A DNA stretch of 64,000 bases from Pseudomonas helmanticensis (GTDB lineage Bacteria > Pseudomonadota > Gammaproteobacteria > Pseudomonadales > Pseudomonadaceae): the NCBI RefSeq assembly GCF_900182985.1, contig NZ_FXUY01000002.1:855001-919000 (forward strand). Reading direction: 5' to 3'. Positions within the stretch are counted from its first letter, which is position 1. Every line of letters begins with the position of its first letter. Of the stretch, positions 57,393-64,000 are shown piece by piece. Below the pieces are notes generated by a model, which was not told where the DNA came from, made no database searches, and worked only from the letters and a program-made list of their open reading frames with translations. Position numbers and translations under genes: made by a program.

Positions 57393-57839
57393 TCACACCG
57401 AGGTGCTGACCAACGAACCCGAAGTGCTCGAGTCGGAGTCCTGCAACGCCTGCAACAATGAAGCTGTGGCGGTGGACAGGGAGGCCGAGGTGGCGGTGAT
57501 CTGCGCTTGCGCTGCGGCGACTTCAGCAGTTTTGGCATCAGAACTTTCCTGCTTCGCCTGCGCCGCTTGCAACGCTTGCTGCTCCTCCTGCAATTGCTTT
57601 TGCAGTTCGGCAATCTGCTTGCGCAGTTCTTTCACCGAATCCGATTCTTCACTGCTGCTGGAACTGCTGTCACCCGCCGGGGCCGCACCGCCACCCGCCG
57701 CGACTTTGCCGGTGTCAGCGGTCGCGCCAGTGCTGCTGGCTGCACCGGTCGAGGTGTCGTCGCCGACGTCGGTGATCGAGGTTTTGCTGGTAGGTGCGGT
57801 GACAGTCTGGTTGATCGAAACAGAGGTGATGCTGACCAT
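57393..57839 (-). CDS. Low-complexity coiled-coil hypothetical protein
   Basis: The 148-residue protein is rich in Ser, Ala, Thr and Gln. The first half (residues 1-65) is a Thr/Ser/Ala/Gly-rich linker; the second half has a coiled coil with heptads (ELRKQIAELQKQLQEEQQAL) and then an Ala/Thr/Ser region. It has no signal peptide. GAGCACTCCC lies just upstream of the ATG on the minus strand. Similar short proteins are known in pseudomonads without assigned function. Confidence 0.65.
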   Translation of the reverse strand: MVSITSVSINQTVTAPTSKTSITDVGDDTSTGAASSTGATADTGKVAAGGGAAPAGDSSSSSSEESDSVKELRKQIAELQKQLQEEQQALQAAQAKQESSDAKTAEVAAAQAQITATSASLSTATASLLQALQDSDSSTSGSLVSTSV

Positions 57840-57949
57840 GGGAGTGCTCCAATGCCGGTTATGAATAACCGGTCATCGACCATGGCCGCGTCAATTTGAG
57901 ATCGACTGTGTACCGACTCGGTATCCGAACCGGTACACGTCGACTTGCG

Positions 57950-59572
57950 TCAGGCGCTCAGGCGCGCGGTGACCTCATTCAGTTGCCCAGACAAACCATG
58001 CAGATTCTGGCTGGCACTTTCGGTGCGCTGCACGTTGTCGAGGTTGGTGCTGGCAATCGACGTGATCTCGGTAAGGTTGCGCGAGATATCCTCGGCCACC
58101 GACGTTTGCTCTTCGGCCGCGGTCGCGATCTGACGGTTCATGTCGCGAATCGCCTCCACCGCGTGAGTAATGCGCTCCAGCATCGCGCCGGCCTGAGTCA
58201 CCTGCTCGACACTTTCATCGCTACGCGTCTGGCCGCTGTCGATGGCTTGCGCGGCATCCACCGCACCGGTCTGCACGCTCTGAATGATCTGATTGATCTC
58301 GATGATCGACTCGGCAGTGCGCTGGGCGAGGTTGCGCACTTCATCAGCGACCACTGCAAAACCACGCCCGGCTTCACCGGCACGCGCCGCTTCGATCGCC
58401 GCGTTGAGCGCCAACAGGTTGGTCTGCTCGGCAATCCCGCGAATCACTTCCAGCACCTTACCGATACGCCCGCTGTCGGCTTCCAGACGACGGATGACCG
58501 TGGCGGTGTTGGCAATCTCGCCACGCATCTGCGTGATTGAGTGAATGGTGCTCTGCATGACCTTTTCGCCCTGCTGGGCGGACTGGTCGGCATCGTCCGC
58601 AGCACGCGCGGCATCGGCGGCGTGACGTGCCACTTCCTGCGCGGTGGCGGACATTTCGTTCATCGCCGTGGCCACTTGATCGGTGCGGTTGAACTGCTCG
58701 TTGGTGCCGCCGGCCATGGTTGTGGCGATCGCATTCAACTCGCCGCTGGCGCTGTCCAGATCACTGGCGCTGCGCTGCAGACGGGTGAAGGTGTCGGCGA
58801 GGAAATCGCGCAGGGTATTGGCGGCTGCGGCGAGGTTGCCCAGCTCATCCTGACGGTCGCTGACCACACGTTCAGCGAGTTTGCCGCGACTCAACTGAGT
58901 GACGTAGTCGATGAGCTTGCGAATCGGCTCGACCAGATTGCGATTGACCAGCCACAGGCTCAGCAGACCAATCAGCAAGCCCGAGGCGAGCATCACCAGC
59001 AGACCGAACAGCACCGTGCGGTCGGCCTCGGCACTGATCAGCAAAGACTGATCGTTACCCTGTTTGCGCAATTCACTGACCAGTTCGCTCATCTGGTCGC
59101 TAGTAGCACGGTCGACACCTTTAACGGCATTGTCGCCTGCGGTCGGATCGCCCCCGGCAGCCACATAGGCATCGCGGCCCTTCTGATAAGCGCTACCCAG
59201 TTGACGATGCTCATCACGCAGGCGTTCGATGCGCGATTTAAGGCTCGGCTCGATGCCTTTCTGGCTGGCCAGTTCACCGAGGATATTCTGCACATCACGC
59301 TGACGGTCTTCGAACTGGCTCCAGTACTTGGCCAGGTCCGCCGGTTGCTTGCCACGCAGCAGAACGTTTTTCCATTCCTGCACCTGCACCTTGAATTGCA
59401 GGTTGGCCTCATCGATCAATTGCGAAGTGTGCAACGGGCCGGCGATCAACTGGCTGTAGCTTTGCACGCCGTTGGACAGAAAGTGAAAACAGGCCAGCGC
59501 GATCAACAGCATAGCCAGCAGACTGCCGCTCAGCAGGGCGAGAATTTGCGCTCTCAGGGATTTTTGCAGCAT
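57950..59572 (-). CDS. Transmembrane methyl-accepting chemotaxis protein
   Basis: The 540-residue receptor has TM1 (about residues 10-31), a helical periplasmic sensor domain (about 32-187), TM2 (about 188-210), a HAMP domain (about 211-263) and a cytoplasmic signalling domain with the conserved hairpin [20 protein letters not shown]. The sensor domain contains [18 protein letters not shown] and looks like a four-helix bundle. No C-terminal CheR-docking pentapeptide is visible. Ligand unknown. Confidence 0.92.
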   Translation of the reverse strand: MLQKSLRAQILALLSGSLLAMLLIALACFHFLSNGVQSYSQLIAGPLHTSQLIDEANLQFKVQVQEWKNVLLRGKQPADLAKYWSQFEDRQRDVQNILGELASQKGIEPSLKSRIERLRDEHRQLGSAYQKGRDAYVAAGGDPTAGDNAVKGVDRATSDQMSELVSELRKQGNDQSLLISAEADRTVLFGLLVMLASGLLIGLLSLWLVNRNLVEPIRKLIDYVTQLSRGKLAERVVSDRQDELGNLAAAANTLRDFLADTFTRLQRSASDLDSASGELNAIATTMAGGTNEQFNRTDQVATAMNEMSATAQEVARHAADAARAADDADQSAQQGEKVMQSTIHSITQMRGEIANTATVIRRLEADSGRIGKVLEVIRGIAEQTNLLALNAAIEAARAGEAGRGFAVVADEVRNLAQRTAESIIEINQIIQSVQTGAVDAAQAIDSGQTRSDESVEQVTQAGAMLERITHAVEAIRDMNRQIATAAEEQTSVAEDISRNLTEITSIASTNLDNVQRTESASQNLHGLSGQLNEVTARLSA

Positions 59573-59850
59573 CGCAGGTACTCAGGACAGGGATGAGGCA
59601 CGCCCGAAACGAGCGTGAAAAGTGGCCGGACTTCCCTGTCGGCGAACCTAGGCTCAAGGCCAATGGCGCGCAACCTAACTCACCTGTGATCGGCGCGCCA
59701 GAGCGCTTCTTGAGAATCTCTCCGACCGCCGGTAACGCTTTGTTTTGACGTCATTTTGCTGTCACACAAACGTCATGTGACATTGCGAAGATGCGGCTCA
59801 GTGAACCTGCCATTTGCGCGCCCGGCGCACCCTCTTCGCAGCGAGCCTCC

Positions 59851-60873
59851 ATGAACCACAGCCTCGATATCAGCCATCGCGATCCTGACCTGTTTGGCTT
59901 GCTCTACGGCTTTCGTTTTCTGCCCGGCGAGCGCGGCCGCGAAGTCGATTCGGCGACGGCGTTGCGCTGTTTGCAGGACGACAACGACAGCGGCGAATTC
60001 CTCTGGCTACACCTCAACCTCGCTCACGCTGCGTGCGAGCGCTGGATGAAAAGTCATCTGCAATTGCCCGAAGAATTTTTCGAAGCGCTGCACGAAGGCT
60101 CGCGTTCGACGCGCATCGAACATGTCGACTCGGCGTTGCTGGCGGTGGTCAACGACGTGGTGTTCAACCTCAGCAGCATGGTCTCCTCAGACGTGTCGAC
60201 GCTGTGGGTCTGTGTGCGCAGTAAACTGATCGTCAGCGCGCGCCTGCAACCGCTGCACTCGGTGGACAAATTGCGCTCGTCGGTGAAGGCCGGCGAGCGC
60301 TTTCGTTCACCCTCGGAACTGCTCGTGCACCTGCTGCGTGATCAAGGTGAAGTGCTCACGCAGATCGTGCGCAAGACCAGCCTCAGCGTTGATCAGGTCG
60401 AGGATCAATTGCTGTCCTCGCGGCTGTCGACCAACCGCGCCGAACTCGGTGCCAACCGCCGGGTGCTGGTGCGCTTGCAACGGCTGCTGGCGCTGGAGCC
60501 GGGTTCGTTACTGCGCCTGCTCAATCGCCCGCCGCCGTGGTTACAGAAGGAGGACGTCAAGGAGCTGCGCAAATCCACCGAGGAGTTTGCGCTGATCATC
60601 AACGACCTCACCGCCCTCGGCGAGCGGATCAAGTTGTTGCAGGAGGAGATCGCCGCCAACCTTAACGAACAGAGCAACCGCACGCTGTTCACCCTGACCG
60701 TGGTGACGGTGCTGGCGTTGCCGATCAACATCATTGCCGGTTTTTTCGGGATGAATGTGGGCGGCGTGCCGTTGTCGCAGGACCCGGAAGGGTTCTGGAT
60801 ACTGGTCGCGCTGGTGGCGACGTTTACCGTGATTGCCGGGCGTTGGGCGTTTCGCAAGCGCGGGGATTACTAA
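59851..60873 (+). CDS. zntB: CorA-family zinc transporter, ZntB-like
   Basis: The 340-residue protein has a long cytoplasmic N-terminal funnel domain and two C-terminal transmembrane helices. The pore motif is GMNVGGVP (about residue 297), as in ZntB, in place of the GMN-x-x-MPE of CorA. ZntB acts as a proton-linked zinc importer or efflux system depending on the study. The start at 59851 gives the usual length; the longer frame adds 20 unlikely residues. Confidence 0.88.
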   Translation: MNHSLDISHRDPDLFGLLYGFRFLPGERGREVDSATALRCLQDDNDSGEFLWLHLNLAHAACERWMKSHLQLPEEFFEALHEGSRSTRIEHVDSALLAVVNDVVFNLSSMVSSDVSTLWVCVRSKLIVSARLQPLHSVDKLRSSVKAGERFRSPSELLVHLLRDQGEVLTQIVRKTSLSVDQVEDQLLSSRLSTNRAELGANRRVLVRLQRLLALEPGSLLRLLNRPPPWLQKEDVKELRKSTEEFALIINDLTALGERIKLLQEEIAANLNEQSNRTLFTLTVVTVLALPINIIAGFFGMNVGGVPLSQDPEGFWILVALVATFTVIAGRWAFRKRGDY

Positions 60874-60957
60874 GAGCAAAGATCGCAGCCTTCGGCAGCT
60901 CCTACCTTGGAATGAGTTCCCCCTGTAGGAGCTGCCGAAGGCTGCGATCTTTTGATT
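60874..60957. repeat. REP-like palindromic repeat, family A (copy 4)
   Basis: AAGATCGCAGCCTTCGGCAGC and its inverted copy are present, with the arms in the opposite order to the other copies and a centre of about 18 bases. Confidence 0.85.
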
Positions 60958-61074
60958 TTGCCTCCAGATCAACGGTCAGGCTATTCAGCCAAACACTGAC
61001 ATGGCGCAGTCTCTCTGTAACATTCTGCAATGATCATGGGCGACACTCCTTCCCTCGCTCAGGATTGTCCGCTC

Positions 61075-62688
61075 ATGGCTACTCCCTCCCTGACCGCCAG
61101 CCCCGCGTCCGCCGCCAGCGGCAGGCCGGCCCTCGACAAGAAAACCGGCCCGTTCACCTACGTGATCTTTTTCGCCGTGCTGGCGATGGGGATGCTCTTC
61201 ACCGCCTACAGCCTGATGCACGACATGCACGAACTCGGCACGGTGGTGACCACCTGGACGCCGTTTCTGCTGCTCGGCGTGGCGCTGTTGATTGCGCTGG
61301 GCTTTGAGTTCGTCAACGGTTTCCACGACACCGCCAATGCCGTCGCCACGGTGATCTACACCCACTCGCTGCCACCGAATGTCGCGGTGGTCTGGTCGGG
61401 CTTTTTCAACTTTCTCGGCGTGCTGCTGTCGAGCGGCGCAGTAGCGTTCGGCATCATCGCTTTGCTACCGGTGGAGCTGATTCTGCAAGTCGGTTCGTCT
61501 GCCGGTTTCGCGATGATCTTCGCCCTGTTGATCGCGGCGATCCTGTGGAACCTCGGCACCTGGTGGCTGGGTTTGCCAGCCTCGTCGTCACACACGCTGA
61601 TCGGCTCGATCATCGGCGTCGGTGTGGCCAATGCATTGATGCACGGCCGCGACGGCACCAGCGGTGTCGACTGGGCGCAGGCGACCAAGATCGGTTACGC
61701 GTTGCTGCTGTCGCCGCTGGTGGGTTTCGGTTGTGCGGCGCTGTTGCTGCTGGCGCTGCGTGCGTTCGTGAAGAACCGCTCGTTGTATAAAGCACCGGAA
61801 GGCAACGCGCCGCCGCCATGGTGGATTCGCGGTTTGCTGATCGCCACGTGCACCGGCGTGTCCTTCGCTCACGGCTCCAATGACGGGCAGAAAGGCATGG
61901 GCCTGATCATGCTGATTCTGGTCGGCACACTGCCGATGGCCTACGCGCTGAACCGCACCATGCCGGAAGAACAATCGCTGCAATTCGCCGCCGTGGCGCA
62001 AGTCACCCAGCAAGCGCTGGTGAAAAGTGCGCCGCTGCCGACGCCAGCCGATCCGCGTGCAGTGCTCTCCGATTACGTGCGCAGCAAGGAAGCCACGCCG
62101 CAACTGATCCCGGCCCTCGCCGCCCTCACCGGGCACATTGGTGAAGAGGTCAAAGGCTACGGCTCGCTGGCGAAAGTCCCGGCTGAAGCCATGGGCAACG
62201 TACGTAACGACATGTACCTGGCCAGCGAAAGCATTCGTTTGATGGACAAGAACAAGGTCGGCAATTTCGACGCCGACACCAGCGGTAAGCTGCAACTGTT
62301 CAAGCAACAGATCGACAACGCCACGCGGTTCATTCCGCTGTGGGTGAAGATCGCCGTGGCCATCGCGCTGGGGCTGGGCACCATGGTTGGCTGGAAGCGG
62401 ATTGTGGTGACGGTCGGCGAGAAGATCGGCAAGACCCATCTGACGTATGCGCAAGGAGCCTCGGCGGAAACCGTGGCGATGCTGACCATTGGTGCGGCGG
62501 ACATGTTCGGTTTGCCGGTGTCGACCACGCATGTGTTGTCGTCCGGCGTGGCCGGGACCATGGTCGCCAACGGCGGCGGTTTGCAGATGAAGACCATCCG
62601 CAATCTGCTGATGGCGTGGGTGCTGACACTGCCGGCGGCGATCCTGCTGTCGGGCAGCCTCTACTGGCTGTTCACCCAAATCTTCTGA
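61075..62688 (+). CDS. Inorganic phosphate transporter, PiT family
   Basis: The 537-residue membrane protein has the two inverted Pit signatures: GFEFVNGFHDTANAVATVIYT near residue 75 and SFAHGSNDGQKGMGLIML near residue 265 (both shortened on purpose: NGFHDTANAVA and GSNDGQKG). A large cytoplasmic loop (about 310-420) separates the two halves. Pit proteins import metal-phosphate complexes with protons. A second Pit-type half appears at residues 440-530 (ASAETVAMLTIGAADMFGLP). The ATG at 61075 follows AGGA; an ATG at 61030 is a weaker choice. Confidence 0.9.
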   Translation: MATPSLTASPASAASGRPALDKKTGPFTYVIFFAVLAMGMLFTAYSLMHDMHELGTVVTTWTPFLLLGVALLIALGFEFVNGFHDTANAVATVIYTHSLPPNVAVVWSGFFNFLGVLLSSGAVAFGIIALLPVELILQVGSSAGFAMIFALLIAAILWNLGTWWLGLPASSSHTLIGSIIGVGVANALMHGRDGTSGVDWAQATKIGYALLLSPLVGFGCAALLLLALRAFVKNRSLYKAPEGNAPPPWWIRGLLIATCTGVSFAHGSNDGQKGMGLIMLILVGTLPMAYALNRTMPEEQSLQFAAVAQVTQQALVKSAPLPTPADPRAVLSDYVRSKEATPQLIPALAALTGHIGEEVKGYGSLAKVPAEAMGNVRNDMYLASESIRLMDKNKVGNFDADTSGKLQLFKQQIDNATRFIPLWVKIAVAIALGLGTMVGWKRIVVTVGEKIGKTHLTYAQGASAETVAMLTIGAADMFGLPVSTTHVLSSGVAGTMVANGGGLQMKTIRNLLMAWVLTLPAAILLSGSLYWLFTQIF

Positions 62689-62696
62689 TGATTCCC

Positions 62697-62777
62697 CTGT
62701 AGGAGCTGCCGCAGGCTGCGATCTTTTGATCCTGTTTTTAAAGATCAAAAGATCGCAGCCTGCGGCAGCTCCTACAG
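62697..62777. repeat. REP-like palindromic repeat, family A (copy 5)
   Basis: CTGTAGGAGCTGCCGCAGGC and its inverted copy flank a short centre with GATCAAAAGATC. It lies directly after the Pit-type gene. Confidence 0.88.
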
Positions 62778-62795
62778 TTGGATGTGGGGTATTGG

Positions 62796-63692
62796 TTAGA
62801 GCGCGCAGCGAATCAGATCGCCGAGCCAGTCCATGAATACCCGTACTCGTAGAGGTAAATGTCGCTGCCTGGCATAGAGCAATGAAATGCCCATCGCCGG
62901 CGCCGTGAATTGTGGCAACACCGTCACCAGTTCGCCGTTGTCCAGATGTGGCTGCATGCCGGTGCGTGGCACCTGCGTCAGACCAAATCCACCCAGACAC
63001 GCCGACTCATAAGCGTCAGTGCTGTTGACCGTCACGCTGCCAGCCATCGGCAAGCGTTTCACCTGACCGCCCTCCTCGTACACAAACCCTTCCGAACGCG
63101 AACCCAATACGCCGACGTAATGCACCAGCCGATGCTGCGCCAAATCCTCCAGCGTCTGCGGCACGCCATAGCGCGCGAGGTACGCAGGGCTCGCGCAATT
63201 GACCATCGGGAAATCGCCGAGGTGCCGCGCGACCACCGATTGATCCGGCTGCGCGCCAATGCGCACCACACAATCGAAACCTTCGCTGAGCAGATCGACG
63301 CGGCGGTCAGTGCTGCTGATTTCCAGTTCCAGGTTCGGGTGGCGATCCATGAACTGCGGCAGGCTCGGCATCACCAGGCGCCGCGCGAGAATGTTCGGCA
63401 GGTCGACCCGAATGCGCCCGGTCAGCGACGCCTCGTCCTGGCGGAACAAACCTTCGATCTCGTCCATGTGCGAGAGCAGGTCCTTGCTGCGCTCGTACAA
63501 CACCAGACCATCCTGCGTCGCCTGCACCTTGCGCGTGGTGCGTTGCAGCAGACGCGTGCCGAGCAATGCTTCCAGCGCCTGCACATGCTCGGACACGGTC
63601 GAGCGCGGCAAGCCGAGATTTTCCCCGGCGAGGGTGAAACTCGACAGTTCGCTGACCCGGACGAAGGTGCGCAGCAGTTCCAGTTTGTTCAT
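62796..63692 (-). CDS. LysR-family transcriptional regulator
   Basis: The 298-residue protein begins MNKLELLRTFVRVSELSSFT, with the winged helix LGLPRSTVSEHVQALEALLG, and an effector-binding domain of the CrgA-like subgroup. AAAGG precedes the ATG. It is divergent from the short-chain dehydrogenase gene, 122 bases away, and probably regulates it. The effector is unknown. Confidence 0.93.
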   Translation of the reverse strand: MNKLELLRTFVRVSELSSFTLAGENLGLPRSTVSEHVQALEALLGTRLLQRTTRKVQATQDGLVLYERSKDLLSHMDEIEGLFRQDEASLTGRIRVDLPNILARRLVMPSLPQFMDRHPNLELEISSTDRRVDLLSEGFDCVVRIGAQPDQSVVARHLGDFPMVNCASPAYLARYGVPQTLEDLAQHRLVHYVGVLGSRSEGFVYEEGGQVKRLPMAGSVTVNSTDAYESACLGGFGLTQVPRTGMQPHLDNGELVTVLPQFTAPAMGISLLYARQRHLPLRVRVFMDWLGDLIRCAL

Positions 63693-63814
63693 GGCAGGCC
63701 TTTGATTGTTCGACTGAGCCGATCAGTGATTCCGATTTCAGCCTGTTTATCACCTCCCGGCGGATAAATAAACTGAGTTCCATCACCACCACTTACCGCA
63801 ATCGAGGAAGTCCC

Positions 63815-64000
63815 ATGAACCGCAAAATCGCATTGATCACCGGCGCCAGTCGTGGCCTGGGCAAAAACGCCGCCCTGCACCTCGCCGCCCAAGGTGTCGA
63901 CATCATCGGCACTTACCACAGCCGCGCCGATGAAGCGCAGGCGGTGGTGCTGGAGCTGGAAAAACTCGGCGCCAACGCAGTGATGCTGCAACTGGACGTT
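63815..64000 (+). CDS. Short-chain dehydrogenase/reductase, partial (runs off the window)
   Basis: Only the first 62 residues are present. They contain the NAD(P)-binding motif TGASRGLG (about residues 9-16) and the following NAALHLAAQGVDIIGTYHSRADEA, then VMLQLDV, the end of the fourth beta strand of the Rossmann fold. A GAGGAAG sequence precedes the ATG. It is paired with the divergent LysR gene. The substrate cannot be told from this fragment. Confidence 0.9.
   Translation, partial: MNRKIALITGASRGLGKNAALHLAAQGVDIIGTYHSRADEAQAVVLELEKLGANAVMLQLDV

Overview
The window is chromosomal DNA of a Pseudomonas, most likely of the P. fluorescens group. The evidence is the gene content and order (aruC-F-G-D-B-orf-E arginine succinyltransferase operon, aotJQM-orf-P-argR transport and regulator operon, alaS-lysC-rsmA-tRNA block, amrZ, DUF2790 protein), the Pseudomonas-type ArgR sites, and the dense REP-like palindromes between genes. 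The window starts in an intergenic stretch and ends inside a short-chain dehydrogenase gene.

Layout. 1-4300: two small membrane or secreted proteins, an isolated phnN, the ribbon-helix-helix regulator amrZ, the Mg transporter mgtE and a secreted DUF4124-like protein. 4318-9278: three tandem tRNA-Arg(ACG) genes, one tRNA-Ser(GCT), rsmA/csrA, lysC and alaS, all on the minus strand. 9425-11410: threonine aldolase, then an FMN riboswitch ahead of a RibH2-type lumazine synthase. 11592-19436: the aru operon, which degrades arginine to glutamate and succinate. 19745-24790: a very large leucine-rich-repeat, toxin-like protein. 24817-30240: argR and the arginine/ornithine ABC transporter. 30944-35412: acetyl-CoA synthetase, a DUF2790 protein and nrdB without nrdA.

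35527-40910 is the clearest accessory region. It holds an AT-rich restriction island: a Dcm-like C5-cytosine methyltransferase, Vsr repair nuclease, EcoRII-like restriction enzyme and a second HNH nuclease, all on the minus strand. Next to it is a phage-derived module: a LexA-like box, a candidate C4-type antisense RNA and a Bro-N antirepressor. 41186-47468 holds hypothetical proteins, a TauE/SafE permease with a divergent AraC regulator, a small protein behind a LexA-like box and a HigBA-like toxin-antitoxin pair. 47481-64000 is mostly ordinary genes: an MBL hydrolase with a divergent TetR regulator, a MASE2-GGDEF cyclase, a BdlA-like PAS-PAS-MCP sensor, a LysR regulator divergent from an unusual glutamine-amidotransferase-like gene, glpQ, a PepSY protein, a transmembrane chemoreceptor, zntB-like and Pit-like transporters, and a LysR/SDR divergent pair.

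How genes work together: ArgR (24817-25809) is expected to activate both the aru and aot operons. I see sequences matching its TGTCGC-N8-AA motif upstream of aruC and aotJ. Import (Aot), catabolism (Aru) and regulation (ArgR) of arginine are therefore all in this window. The restriction island reads as a complete CCWGG-type restriction-modification-repair unit with an extra nuclease. All functional calls come from reading the sequence and from memory of the families; no database search was run.
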